The translations under genes and the position numbers were made by a program. A stretch of 64,000 nt of DNA. Source: Methylobacterium sp. J-078. GTDB taxonomy: Bacteria; Pseudomonadota; Alphaproteobacteria; Rhizobiales; Beijerinckiaceae. The notes beneath the pieces were generated by a model. The model was not told where the DNA came from, did not search any database, and saw only the letters and a list, made by a program, of their open reading frames with translations. The stretch lies in the NCBI RefSeq assembly GCF_022829285.1, contig NZ_JAKSYI010000141.1, forward strand, positions 62,001 to 126,000, given 5' to 3'. Position 1 is the first letter of the stretch, and the number at the start of each line of letters is the position of its first letter. Shown one piece after another: positions 8,084 through 16,960 of the stretch.

Positions 8084-10377
8084 GCGGCCGCCGGGGTCCG
8101 CAGGCGGACCAGCACCGACTTCGAGGTCGGCGTGTCGCTCTCCTCCCCGAAGGTCGAGAGCGGCACGAGCACGTTGAGCTCCGGGTAGTAGCCGGCCAGC
8201 GACCCGCGCGGCATGTCGAAGGGCACGAGGCGGAAATCCTCGGCCACCCGCGTGACGCCGTCCGCATGGGTGCCGACGATGTCGACCCGGTCGCCGGTCC
8301 GGGCGCGGATCTCGGCGAGGTCGTCCGGATGAGCGAAGACCACCCGGCGCTCGCCGTAGACGCCGCGATAGCGGTCGTCGAGGCCGTAGATCGTGGTGTT
8401 GTACTGGTCGTGGCTGCGGAAGGTCTGGAGCACGAAGGTATCGGCCGCGCGCTTCGCCTGCTGGTGCTCCGTTGCCTCCGGGAGCGGGCCGGCGGAGAAG
8501 TTGGCCCGCCCGGTCGGCGTCTCGAAGCTGCGCTCGGCGGCGAGGTTCTTCAGCATGAAGCCGCGCGGGCGCCGGACGCGCAGGTTGTAGCCGGTAAAGC
8601 CCGGGATCGTGCGCTCGATCAGGTCGCGGATGCGGTCGTAATCGTCGGCGAGCGCCGCCCAGTCGACCCGTTCCGACCCAACGGTCGCGGCTGCCATGCC
8701 GGCGATGATGCCGATCTCGGAGCGCAGTTCGGGCGAGGCCGGCTTGTTGATCCCCCCTGAGCCGTGGACCATGCTCATGGAATCCTCGACCGTGACGATC
8801 TGGGTCTTGCCCTTCGAATTCCGGTCGATCTCGGTGCGGCCGATGCAGGGCAGCAGGTAGGCGACGCGGCCGGGCACGAGGTGCGAGTGGTTGAGCTTCG
8901 TCGCGATGTGGACGGTGAGTTCGCAGGAGGCCAGCGCCTTGGCCACCAGGGTCGTGTCCGGCGTGGCGCGAGCGAAGTTGCCCCCTAAGCCGATGAAGGC
9001 CTTCGACGAACCGTCGAGCATAGCGCCGATGGCGGCCAGCACGTTGTGCCCGTGCCGGCGCGGGGCGGCGAAGCCGAATTCCCGCTCCAGGGCGTCGAGC
9101 AGGGCGGCCGGGGGCTTCTCGTTGATGCCCACCGTGCGGTCGCCCTGCACGTTGCTATGGCCGCGCACGGGACAGAGGCCGGTGCCGGGGCGCCCGACAT
9201 GGCCGCGCAGGAGCATGACGTTGGTGAGCTCGCGGATGGTGGCCACGGAGTGGCGGTGCTGGGTCACGCCCATCGCCCAGGTGCAGATCACCTTGTCGGC
9301 GCCAAGATAGACCTCGGCCGCGACCTCGATGTCGGCGCGCGTCAGGCCGGACTGGTCCTCGATGGCCGCCCAGGTCGTGGCATCCACCGCCGCGCGGTAG
9401 GCTTCGTACTCCGCCGTGTGGTTGCGCAGGAAGGTCCGGTCGAGGCGCGACGACTGGCCGGCGGCGAGCGCCGCGTCGTCGGCTGCGAACACCGCCTTGG
9501 CGATGCCCCGGAACGCCGCCATGTCACCGCCGAGACGCGGCTGGTAGTAGTGGCTCGCCACCGGCGCGCTGGCGCCGCGCAGCATCTCCACGGTGTTCTG
9601 CGGATCGGCGAAGCGCTCGAGCCCGCGCTCGCGCACGGGGTTGAACACCACGACCTTCGCGCCGCGATGGGCCGCCCGCCGCAGGTCGCCGAGCATGCGG
9701 GGATGGTTGGTGCCGGGATTCTGACCCACCACGAAGATCGCGTCGGCCTTCTCGAAATCCTCCAGGAGGACGGTGCCCTTGCCGACGCCGATGGCCGCCT
9801 GCAGGGCGATGCCGCTGGCCTCGTGGCACATGTTGGAGCAGTCGGGGAAGTTGTTGGTGCCGTAGTGCCGGGCGAAGAGCTGGTAGAGGTAGGCGGCCTC
9901 GTTGGAGGCGCGGCCGGAGGTGTAGAACTCGGCCTGGTCCGGGTGGTCGAGGCCGCGCAGAGTGGCGCCAATCTCCGCGAAGGCGGCGTCCCAGGTGGTG
10001 GGGACGTAGCGGTCGCTTCCCGCGTCGTAGCGCATCGGATGCGTCAGGCGGCCCTCGCCCTCCAGGGCGTAGTCGGTCCAGCCGCGCAGCTCGGTCACCG
10101 TGTGCTTCGCGAAGAACTTCGGCGGCGTGCGCTTGTCGGTGGCTTCCCAGGAGACCGCCTTGACGCCGTTCTCGCAGAACTCGAACGACGAGCCGTGTTC
10201 CGGGTCGCCCCAGGCGCAGCCGGGGCAGTCGAAGCCGTCGGGCTGGTTGGCCTTGAGCATGGCCCGCGCGCCCGAGAGCGGCGCCCGGCTGCCGAGCAGA
10301 TGCTTGCCGCAGCTTTTCAAGGCGCCCCAGCCGCCGGCGGCGGACGAACGCTTCGGGGTCGCGACCGGGTGATCCAT
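8080..10377 (-). CDS. fdh4A: FdhF/YdeP-family molybdopterin oxidoreductase (formate dehydrogenase 4-like)
   Basis: A 765-residue cytoplasmic molybdopterin oxidoreductase. Near the N-terminus a 4Fe-4S site is visible as C51-x2-C54-x13-C68. The probable molybdenum ligand is C184 in SNMCHEASG, a Cys where FDH-H has selenocysteine. Cofactor-binding segments FVVGQNPGTNHPRM and GLGGNFARATPD follow. Formate oxidation to CO2 is the likely reaction if it is the methylotroph Fdh4A, but YdeP relatives have other proposed roles. The frame extends upstream to 10497; the ATG at 10377 has AGGA seven bases before it and starts MDHPVATPKR, so it is preferred. The small gene at 8083 overlaps its stop. Confidence 0.85.
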   Translation of the reverse strand: MDHPVATPKRSSAAGGWGALKSCGKHLLGSRAPLSGARAMLKANQPDGFDCPGCAWGDPEHGSSFEFCENGVKAVSWEATDKRTPPKFFAKHTVTELRGWTDYALEGEGRLTHPMRYDAGSDRYVPTTWDAAFAEIGATLRGLDHPDQAEFYTSGRASNEAAYLYQLFARHYGTNNFPDCSNMCHEASGIALQAAIGVGKGTVLLEDFEKADAIFVVGQNPGTNHPRMLGDLRRAAHRGAKVVVFNPVRERGLERFADPQNTVEMLRGASAPVASHYYQPRLGGDMAAFRGIAKAVFAADDAALAAGQSSRLDRTFLRNHTAEYEAYRAAVDATTWAAIEDQSGLTRADIEVAAEVYLGADKVICTWAMGVTQHRHSVATIRELTNVMLLRGHVGRPGTGLCPVRGHSNVQGDRTVGINEKPPAALLDALEREFGFAAPRRHGHNVLAAIGAMLDGSSKAFIGLGGNFARATPDTTLVAKALASCELTVHIATKLNHSHLVPGRVAYLLPCIGRTEIDRNSKGKTQIVTVEDSMSMVHGSGGINKPASPELRSEIGIIAGMAAATVGSERVDWAALADDYDRIRDLIERTIPGFTGYNLRVRRPRGFMLKNLAAERSFETPTGRANFSAGPLPEATEHQQAKRAADTFVLQTFRSHDQYNTTIYGLDDRYRGVYGERRVVFAHPDDLAEIRARTGDRVDIVGTHADGVTRVAEDFRLVPFDMPRGSLAGYYPELNVLVPLSTFGEESDTPTSKSVLVRLRTPAAA

Positions 10378-10681
10378 GAACGGGTCCTGGGACGGGCATG
10401 CGCGGCCGAGGATCGGTCGCGGAACGGGGCCTTGGCCGCCCAGCGATATCGCGATGCGAAGCGGACGCTCAATTGCGCGAAAACGCAGGCCAGTCATGCC
10501 GTTAGGGGTACCATGCGTTTTTTGCAGAGCCGCTGGTGAGCGGGTTGAAACCGTTCCAGGCCGCGATGCGGAAATCCAAGCCTTCGATCCCGGCCCACAG
10601 TCCCTGGTGAAGCGCCCGCCGATCGCCTAACCCTCGGGCCGAGTCGGAGGCGAGGACGCCCGGAATGAGGAAGCGCGGGAG
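10378..10681. other. Divergent intergenic stretch without a gene
   Basis: These 304 bases separate the leftward molybdoenzyme operon from a rightward small gene and should hold both promoters. I find no convincing reading frame. The only start followed by an open frame in the middle encodes eight residues (ATG near 10513). A six-base T run lies at about 10516-10521 without a clear stem. Nothing else stands out. Confidence 0.5.
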
Positions 10682-10987
10682 ATGAGAACGCCGGTGAGGA
10701 TCTTCGCGGCGGCGGCCGTCGCCCTCGCGGTCGGCGTCGCGGTGATGGCCCATGATCGCCAGATCGGCGCCGGATGGGCCGTCTCGGCCGAGCAGATCGC
10801 CGACGCGCAGGCCTATGGCAAACCCGGCGTCGAGATCACTCCCGGGCGCATGGTGGTCGAACCCCTGCCGAGCGAACAGGCGGCCCGGCTTCCCCTGAAG
10901 TGGGTCCTCCTCGGCCTCGCGGCGGGGGCTGCCGTGCTGGTGGGAACGGGGCGGCGAACGCGTCCGTTCCGCCCGGACCGGCGGTAG
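10682..10987 (+). CDS. Hypothetical small membrane protein with two transmembrane segments
   Basis: A 101-residue protein of unknown function. Residues 6-23 (a run of Ala and Val after MRTPVRIF) could be a signal anchor, followed by a polar loop of about 45 residues. A second hydrophobic helix at about 73-90 (WVLLGLAAGAAVLVG) precedes a basic tail RRTRPFRPDRR. This predicts a small inner-membrane protein with a periplasmic loop. The ATG at 10682 follows AGGAAG nine bases upstream. No partner is evident; the flanking genes are the molybdoenzyme, divergently, and a glycosyltransferase 93 bases downstream. Confidence 0.6.
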   Translation: MRTPVRIFAAAAVALAVGVAVMAHDRQIGAGWAVSAEQIADAQAYGKPGVEITPGRMVVEPLPSEQAARLPLKWVLLGLAAGAAVLVGTGRRTRPFRPDRR

Positions 10988-11080
10988 CTTGCGCACGCAT
11001 CGGGCGCGTTTCGCCCGCGCCGTGCTAGCCTTCGGCAAATCGAGATCGGATGTCCGGATCGGACGAGTCAGACGCTGCTC

Positions 11081-12145
11081 ATGAAACTGCTACGCATCCT
11101 CCGAAAGCCTCGTCCGTCAGCCGTGGACAGCCACCTGCCGGGATTCGACGAAGCCTACTATCGCCTCTGGTATCCGGACGTGGCGCAGTTCGGCGGCACG
11201 CCGCTTCAGCATTATCTCCGGCACGGGTGGCGGGAAGGCCGCGACCCAAGCGCCGGCTTCAGCGGCAACGGCTATCTCACCGCCAATCCTGATGTCCGGG
11301 CGGAGCGCATCAATCCGCTCACGCACTTCCTAAAGCGCGGCTTGGCCGAGGGCCGGACGGGCTGGCACAAGGATCCGACCTCGCCCGCGCCGATCGGACG
11401 GTTCGACTACGGGTCGATCAGTCCGGCGCTGGGCTCCCACGTGGAGACTTGTCCGGTCTTCATGTACTGGACCCATCCCGAAATTCGGGAACCCGCGGCG
11501 GCCTCCGCATGGCGTCGGATCTATCACAGGTTCCGGGTCTTCTCGGACGACGACGTGATTCCCCTCCTGCCGGATCCGTTCGTCCCAGTGTTCCAGTCCA
11601 TCCTGTTGCCGTCGGCCAAGTCGGACATCGCGCGCCTGTTCCTTCTGCGCGCGCATGGTGGCCTGTTCGTCGACGCGCATGTTGGTCCGGCACAGCCATC
11701 CGACCTCATGGAGACGCTCGGCCGGCTGAGCGACTACAACCTCCTGCTGTTCGGACAGCGATGGCTCATGCCGAAGGAAACGGATTTCAACCTCATGAAT
11801 GGGGTTCTCGCCGCCCGGTGCGGTGCGCCCGAACTCGACGTCATCATCGATAGGCTTCTCCGCAATGTTCGCGATCAGAAGGTGAAGGAGGACGCGACGC
11901 CCGATCACGTACCCTACGACCTGCACGTTCTGACGGGCACCTACGTGATCGTTCAGGCGGTCTTCGACCTGGTTCCGCCGAGGCCGCGGCTGAAGCCGGA
12001 GTATCGGGACACGACCTTCGTCCATCTGCTGGACAACAACGCGGCCGCCGGCTTTCAGCTCTATGCGGACTACGTCTACCGACAGCCGGACAACCACTGG
12101 AGCGAGCGCCAGAAGCGTGAACGCTTCTTTCGGAAGAGCGGATGA
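11081..12145 (+). CDS. GT32-like glycosyltransferase with N-terminal YPDV repeats
   Basis: A 354-residue protein. Residues about 22-92 hold two tandem repeats of the pattern Y-x-YPDV-x-P-x-HY-x2-G-x2-EGR (YYRLWYPDV...HYLRHGWREGR, then YLTANPDV...HFLKRGLAEGR). Such modules are often found at the N-terminus of polysaccharide glycosyltransferases. Residues about 125-300 look like a GT32-type sugar transferase: AKSDIARLFLLRAHGGLFVD matches the family's nucleotide-sugar site. However, the usual DxD metal motif reads D198-A-H200. It may act on surface polysaccharide or be inactive. Ribosome site weak. The local base composition is slightly lower in GC than the flanks. Confidence 0.7.
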   Translation: MKLLRILRKPRPSAVDSHLPGFDEAYYRLWYPDVAQFGGTPLQHYLRHGWREGRDPSAGFSGNGYLTANPDVRAERINPLTHFLKRGLAEGRTGWHKDPTSPAPIGRFDYGSISPALGSHVETCPVFMYWTHPEIREPAAASAWRRIYHRFRVFSDDDVIPLLPDPFVPVFQSILLPSAKSDIARLFLLRAHGGLFVDAHVGPAQPSDLMETLGRLSDYNLLLFGQRWLMPKETDFNLMNGVLAARCGAPELDVIIDRLLRNVRDQKVKEDATPDHVPYDLHVLTGTYVIVQAVFDLVPPRPRLKPEYRDTTFVHLLDNNAAAGFQLYADYVYRQPDNHWSERQKRERFFRKSG

Positions 12146-12256
12146 TGATTTCGCCACGATAGGCCGGGCGCCGCGACGGCGAGCGGCAACCCAGGTCGAG
12201 GGCGGGTCCGATCGACGGCTCTGCGTGGGCGAGCCCGTGCGACCCCGTTCCACCGT

Positions 12257-13345
12257 TCAGCGCCCTTGGACCTGCATCGTTGCCAGGGCCGCCGCGTCGC
12301 GCCCGACCACCGTCGCGAGGCTGGCGCCACCCTCGGCCTTCAGCCGATCGAGCAGGCCCGCCTTGATCTCGGGGATCAGGCCGGGGCCGGCATAGACGAG
12401 GCTGGAATAGAGCTGCACGAGGCTGGCGCCCGCGCGGATCTTGGTCCAGGCGGCCTCAGCCGAATCGATACCGCCGACGCCGACCAGCGGGATCCGATCG
12501 CCGACGCGCAGGTAGGTCTCGGCCAGAAGCCGCGTCGCGGCCGCGAAGAGTGGGCGGCCCGAGAGGCCTCCGGTCTCCTTGGCGAGGCCGGCCTCGCGCA
12601 GGCTCGCGGGCCGCGCGATGGTGGTGTTCGAGACGACGAGGGCCTGGACGCCCCGGCGCAGGGCGGTCGCCGCCATGGCGTCGAGGGCCTCCAGGGTGAT
12701 GTCCGGCGCGATCTTCAGGAGGATCGCGGTCTCGGGATGCACCGCGTCGCGCGCCTCGACCACGCGGGCCAGCAATTCGTCGAGGAAGGCCTCGCCCTGG
12801 AGATCGCGCAAGCCCGGGGTGTTGGGCGACGAGACGTTGACGGTGACGAAGTCGACGAGCGGCGCAAGTCCACGCGTACAGGTGACGTAGTCGGCCAGCC
12901 GGTCCGTCGAATCCTTGTTCGCGCCGATATTGACCCCGATCCGGCCCCCGCGGCCCTGCCGGGCGGCGAGGCGCGCGCGCACGACGTCGAGGCCCTCGCT
13001 GTTCAACCCGAATCGGTTGATGACCGCGTTGTCGCGGGTCAGCCGGAACACCCGCGGGCGCGGATTGCCGGGCTGGGCTTTCGGCACCACGCCGCCCACC
13101 TCCACGAAGCCGAAGCCGAGGCCGAGGAGCGCGTCGGGCACCTCGGCGCCCTTGTCGAACCCGGCGGCGAGCCCGACCGGGTTCGGGAAGCGGCGCCCCA
13201 GCACGTCCACCGCGAGGCGCGGGTCGTCGGCCCGTGGACGGCGCGGGGGCAGGGCGGCCAGGCCCCGCAGGGTCAGGTTGTGGGCGGTCTCCGCGTCGAG
13301 GCTGTGCAGCAGCGGCCGGGCCAGGGGAAACAGCGCGTTGATCAC
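12257..13345 (-). CDS. pyrD: Dihydroorotate dehydrogenase, quinone-dependent (class 2)
   Basis: PyrD oxidises dihydroorotate to orotate in pyrimidine synthesis and passes electrons through FMN to quinone at the inner membrane. At 362 residues it has the class 2 N-terminal extension (MINALFPLARPLLHSLDAE). FMN-site segments are NPVGLAAGFDKGAEV and GVNIGANKD. The NVSSPNTPGLRDLQ loop carries the catalytic Ser of this class, and VGVGGIDSAEAAWTKI binds phosphate. The DUF952 gene ends 30 bases upstream on the same strand, an arrangement seen in other alphaproteobacteria. Confidence 0.96.
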   Translation of the reverse strand: MINALFPLARPLLHSLDAETAHNLTLRGLAALPPRRPRADDPRLAVDVLGRRFPNPVGLAAGFDKGAEVPDALLGLGFGFVEVGGVVPKAQPGNPRPRVFRLTRDNAVINRFGLNSEGLDVVRARLAARQGRGGRIGVNIGANKDSTDRLADYVTCTRGLAPLVDFVTVNVSSPNTPGLRDLQGEAFLDELLARVVEARDAVHPETAILLKIAPDITLEALDAMAATALRRGVQALVVSNTTIARPASLREAGLAKETGGLSGRPLFAAATRLLAETYLRVGDRIPLVGVGGIDSAEAAWTKIRAGASLVQLYSSLVYAGPGLIPEIKAGLLDRLKAEGGASLATVVGRDAAALATMQVQGR

Positions 13346-13375
13346 GTTCGCACTCCGATCAGCGGGGAAGCGGCC

Positions 13376-13735
13376 TCACGCCGGGCCGCCGGCCCGCAGC
13401 GCATCCGGAAAGACATGTCTGCCATCCGCCCCGAGGGGCAGGTCCACCACCGCCCGCACCGCCGTCAGGGGCAGGTCGGCGTAGAGGTGCGGGAACAGGG
13501 CGCCCCCCCGCGAGGGCTCGTAGCGCAGGGCCGGGCCGAGCGCGTCGGCCTCCACCGAGACGAGGACGAGGTCGTCCGCGCCGGCGAAGTGCCGGGCCGC
13601 CGTCTCGATCGCCTGGTCGGCGGTCGAGAAGTGGATGTACCCGTCTGCGCGATCGACCGGCGCGCCGGTGAAGCGGCCGAGCGCCTCGGCGTCGCGCCAG
13701 AGTGCGCGGGGACAGATCTTGTAGATGAGCGGCAT
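13376..13735 (-). CDS. DUF952 domain-containing protein
   Basis: A 119-residue protein of unknown biochemical role. It shows the DUF952 signature: YKICPRALWRDA at the start, DGYIHFSTADQ near residues 31-41, HFAGADDLVLVSVEA, and RGGALFPHLYADLPL with a conserved His. The frame continues upstream to 13876, but the ATG at 13735 has AGGGAG eight bases before it and begins at the normal family N-terminus. It lies 30 bases upstream of pyrD and is probably co-transcribed with it. Confidence 0.88.
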   Translation of the reverse strand: MPLIYKICPRALWRDAEALGRFTGAPVDRADGYIHFSTADQAIETAARHFAGADDLVLVSVEADALGPALRYEPSRGGALFPHLYADLPLTAVRAVVDLPLGADGRHVFPDALRAGGPA

Positions 13736-13893
13736 ACCGCGCTCCCTAACGGGTTTCGGCAAGGCGATCAAACGGGCATCGGAAAGCGTCGCACAACCCT
13801 GGGGCGTAAGTCGATCGGGCCGTTTCGTCTGGAGCGCGACTGACTTTTCGGGGGCGGGCGGGCATTGCCATCCCAACAGATTAGTTCTACTTT

Positions 13894-13905
13894 CCTAGAT
13901 CTAGG
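13894..13905. promoter_or_regulatory. Perfect 12-base palindrome, candidate operator
   Basis: CCTAGATCTAGG lies 36 bases before the start of the S24-type regulator gene, in an AT-richer patch of an otherwise GC-rich region. A perfect palindrome of this size near the promoter of a HTH-S24 repressor is a plausible autoregulatory site. Single occurrence seen; binding is inferred only. Confidence 0.4.
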
Positions 13906-13941
13906 CTGGTCGTCTTAGCCGTAGCGCGTTTCGAGCCTCCG

Positions 13942-14574
13942 ATGCTGTCTCACGAGCAGATTTGGACCGCGATCGACCGATTGGCCGAACGTCATGGTTT
14001 CTCCGCCTCCGGCCTCGCGCGCCGGGCCGGGCTCGACGCGACGAGCTTCAACCGCTCCAAGCGAATCGGCCCCGACGGCCGCAAGCGCTGGCCGTCCACC
14101 GAATCGGTCTCCAAGGTCCTGGCCGCGACGGGTGCCAGCCTCGACGACTTCCTGCGGCTGATCGAGGCGCGGGGCGGCCCGCCGCGTACGATGATCCCGC
14201 TCATCGGCATGACGCAGGCCGGCGCCGGTCGCCTGTTCACCGAGGAGGGCATGCCGACCGGCGGGCCCGGCTGGGAGGAGATCGAGTTTCCCGATCTCGG
14301 AGACGACCGGGCCTTCGCCCTGGAGGTGCAGGGCGATTCGATGATGCCGCTCTACCGCGACGGCGACATCCTCATCGTCTCGCCCACCGCCAGCGTGCGC
14401 AAGGGCGACCGCGTGGTCGTGCGCCTCTCCGCCGGGGAGGTCCTGGCCAAGGAACTCAAGCGCAAGACGGCGCGCACGATCGAGCTCGCCTCCCTCAACC
14501 CCGAACATGCCGACCGCCTCGTGAATGTCGGCGACATCGCCTGGATCGGCCGGGTGATGTGGGTGCGCCAGTAG
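13942..14574 (+). CDS. HTH-type transcriptional regulator with S24/LexA-like peptidase domain
   Basis: A 210-residue repressor-like protein. Residues 1-75 form a helix-turn-helix domain (GFSASGLARRAGLDATSF). Residues about 85-210 form a LexA/CI-type peptidase fold with catalytic Ser133 in VQGDSMMPLYRDGD and Lys170 in EVLAKELKR. An Ala-Gly pair at residues 93-96 (QAGAG) lies where LexA-type proteins cleave themselves, so RecA-stimulated cleavage is possible. It is not LexA itself, whose N-terminal domain differs. Such single genes are common in alphaproteobacterial chromosomes and do not by themselves imply a prophage; no phage genes are nearby. Confidence 0.88.
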   Translation: MLSHEQIWTAIDRLAERHGFSASGLARRAGLDATSFNRSKRIGPDGRKRWPSTESVSKVLAATGASLDDFLRLIEARGGPPRTMIPLIGMTQAGAGRLFTEEGMPTGGPGWEEIEFPDLGDDRAFALEVQGDSMMPLYRDGDILIVSPTASVRKGDRVVVRLSAGEVLAKELKRKTARTIELASLNPEHADRLVNVGDIAWIGRVMWVRQ

Positions 14575-14662
14575 GGCCTCACACAAGCTTTGCCGCGTCT
14601 GCGGTAAGGGGCTATGCCTTGCGACCGGAGGGGCGCCCGCGCCCCGCATCGGCGGACAGGCC

Positions 14663-15778
14663 ATGGCATCGCCCGGAACGCACGACCCCGCTGCGCTGAC
14701 GAGGCCGGAGGCGGGGCTCGCGGCGCTGCTCACCGCGTCGGCCGTGCCGGCTCTCCTGCTCGAGCCGGCCGAGGACGGACAGCGCGTCGTCCTGGCCAAT
14801 CCGTCGCTCCTCGCCCTGACCGGGCGCGAGATGTCGGCCGTCACCGGCGGTGATCTCTGGGCGGCGCTGCGGCCGGACGGGGACCGCGAGACCCGCGCCG
14901 TCCTGCAGGCGGCCCTGGCCGGTGAGCGGCCCGAGGGCGTCGAGATCCTGGCCCATGCGGCGGGTGGCGCGGCCTGGTGGGCGCAGGTCCTGGTGGCGCC
15001 GGTGTCCGGGACGCCGTACCTCCTTGCCCAGGTCGTCGACGTCACGCGGCGGCGGGACGCCGAGGGCGCGCTCCTCCTCTCGCGCCAGCGCGAGGCGCTC
15101 GGTCTCCTCACCAACAGCGTGGCGCACGAGTTCAACAACTTCCTCCAGATCCTGATCGGCTACATCGACGGCCTGAAGCGCCGCCTCGGCGACCGGGAGG
15201 AGCCTTTCATCCAGCGGGCGATCCTGCGCTCCACCGACGCCGCCGAGCGGGCGACGATCCTGACCCGCCAGTTGCTCGCCTTCTCGCGCCGCATCGCCCC
15301 CGACGTCCGCCCGGTGGACCTGAACCGCCTGATCGAGGATTTCGGGGCGCGGGTCGGCCCGACCCTGCCGACGCGGATCACCCTGGAGATCCGGACATCG
15401 CCCGGCCTCGCCTGCGGGCTCGGAAATCCGACGCAGGTGGACCTGGCCTTGACCCACATCGTGGCCAATGCCTGCGAGGCCATGGCCGAGCCCGGGCGCA
15501 TCGTCGTGGCGACCTTCGCGGTGCCGCCGGGCGACCGTGGCCTGCAAAGGCCCGGGGACGGCGCCGTCGGCATCACGGTGACGGACGAGGGGTCGGGCAT
15601 GTCGCCCGAGATGGCGGCGCGGGCGCTGGCACCCTTCATCACCAGCCGGGAAGCCGGGCGGGGCACGGGGCTCGCCATCGTGCACGGGCTGATGAAGCGC
15701 CAGAACGGCACGGTCTCGATCGATTCGAAGCCCGGGGAGGGCGCCGTGGTCCGCCTCGTCTTCCCGGCCGTGGTCTGA
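14663..15778 (+). CDS. PAS-domain sensor histidine kinase
   Basis: A 371-residue kinase without transmembrane helices. A PAS domain covers about residues 20-130 (VVLANPSLLALTGRE, DVTRRRDAE). The dimerisation domain has the acceptor H155 in NSVAHEFNNFLQIL. The ATPase domain has VANACEAMAEPG (N box), VTDEGSGMSPEMA (G1) and RGTGLAIVHGLMK (G2). The HEFNN form of the H box places it in the group that often feeds stand-alone receivers. No response regulator gene is adjacent, so its partner lies elsewhere. It begins 88 bases after the S24 regulator. Confidence 0.88.
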   Translation: MASPGTHDPAALTRPEAGLAALLTASAVPALLLEPAEDGQRVVLANPSLLALTGREMSAVTGGDLWAALRPDGDRETRAVLQAALAGERPEGVEILAHAAGGAAWWAQVLVAPVSGTPYLLAQVVDVTRRRDAEGALLLSRQREALGLLTNSVAHEFNNFLQILIGYIDGLKRRLGDREEPFIQRAILRSTDAAERATILTRQLLAFSRRIAPDVRPVDLNRLIEDFGARVGPTLPTRITLEIRTSPGLACGLGNPTQVDLALTHIVANACEAMAEPGRIVVATFAVPPGDRGLQRPGDGAVGITVTDEGSGMSPEMAARALAPFITSREAGRGTGLAIVHGLMKRQNGTVSIDSKPGEGAVVRLVFPAVV

Positions 15779-15919
15779 GGGCGGGCGACCGGACGCCGGA
15801 TCGCGCGGTCCGGAAGGACTAAAACCCGCGCTGGAACGTCACCATATGCAGGAGCGGCGTTCGCGCCGAGCCCGTTGCCAGGTCCTTGGACCGTCCCGTT
15901 CGTCACCAGAGGCGTCTTC

Positions 15920-16930
15920 ATGCTCACCTCCACCACTCGTCGCAAGCGCGCGGCGTCCATCCTCGCGCTCGCCGCGGCGTTGGCCCTCGCTGCGCCCGTC
16001 GTCGAGGCGCGTCCCGGAAGCGGCAGCAGCGGTGGCATGGGCTCGCGCGGATCGCGCACCTACGCGCCGCCCTCGGCCACGACTACCGCGCCCGGCGCCC
16101 CGGCCCCGATCCAGCGCTCGCAGACCCAGCCCGGCCCGGCCATGGGCAATCCCGGCATGACCCAGGCCGCCCAGCCCGGCCGTCGCTTCGGCGGGGGCTT
16201 CATGGCGGGTCTGCTCGGCGCGGGTCTCCTCGGTGCCCTCCTCGGCGGCGGCTTCTTCGGCGGCCTCGGCGGCATCATGTCCTTCCTCGGCCTGATCCTC
16301 CAGGTCGGCCTCGTCGTCATGCTGGTGGCCTTCGCGGTGCGCTGGTTCCGCCGCCGTCAGGGCGCGCCGGCCGCGGCCGGTCATGCCCGCCAGAACCTCG
16401 ACGCTCCGGGCCCGATGGGTGGGCCCATGAACGGTCCGGTCAACGGTCCCTCGGGTGGCCCGATGGGGGGCGCGCCCCTCGGCGGAAACGCCCAGCGCGG
16501 CCCGGCGCCGGTGCAGCCTCCGGCGGCGCGTCCGGTCCAGATCGGACCCGGCGACTTCCAGAGCTTCGAGATCGCCCTCAACGACATCCAGGCGGCCTAT
16601 GGCCGTGAGGACGCCGCGGCGCTTCGCAACTTCGCGACCCCCGAGATGGCCGGCTACTTCATCGAGGAGCTGCAGGCCAACCAGGCGCGCGGCGTCGTCA
16701 ACCGGATCTCGGACGTGAAGCTCCTCCAGGGCGACCTGTCGGAGTCCTGGGGCGAGGGCAATGCCGAGTACGCCACCGTGGCGATGCGCTACGCCATCAA
16801 GGACGTGACCGTCGACCGCCGCACCGACCGCGTGGTCGAGACCGGCGAGCCGGAGGCCGTGGAGCTCTGGACCTTCGTGCGCGAGCGCGGCGGCCGCTGG
16901 ATCCTCTCGGCCATCCAGCAGGGGCGCTGA
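15920..16930 (+). CDS. Tim44-like domain protein, exported or membrane-anchored
   Basis: A 336-residue protein with a signal peptide (basic TRRKR, then ILALAAALALAAPVVEA). A Gly/Pro-rich low-complexity stretch follows, then a Gly-rich hydrophobic region and a transmembrane helix (about residues 115-150, FLGLILQVGLVVMLVAFAV), another Gly/Pro linker, and a C-terminal Tim44 domain (GDFQSFEIALNDIQAAYGRE to the end). Bacterial Tim44-domain proteins are cell-envelope proteins of unclear role, related to the mitochondrial import motor subunit. The frame also has an upstream start at 15875; the ATG at 15920 follows AGAGG and gives the signal peptide. A strong terminator follows. Confidence 0.85.
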   Translation: MLTSTTRRKRAASILALAAALALAAPVVEARPGSGSSGGMGSRGSRTYAPPSATTTAPGAPAPIQRSQTQPGPAMGNPGMTQAAQPGRRFGGGFMAGLLGAGLLGALLGGGFFGGLGGIMSFLGLILQVGLVVMLVAFAVRWFRRRQGAPAAAGHARQNLDAPGPMGGPMNGPVNGPSGGPMGGAPLGGNAQRGPAPVQPPAARPVQIGPGDFQSFEIALNDIQAAYGREDAAALRNFATPEMAGYFIEELQANQARGVVNRISDVKLLQGDLSESWGEGNAEYATVAMRYAIKDVTVDRRTDRVVETGEPEAVELWTFVRERGGRWILSAIQQGR

Positions 16931-16960
16931 GCGCCACGGTTTACCGAAGATCGAACCAGA

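Noticed and set aside
10502..11038. Minus-strand frame of 178 codons across a small membrane protein gene
   Set aside because: Composition is Arg/Ser-rich without a domain; the plus-strand gene has a signal-like start and a ribosome site.
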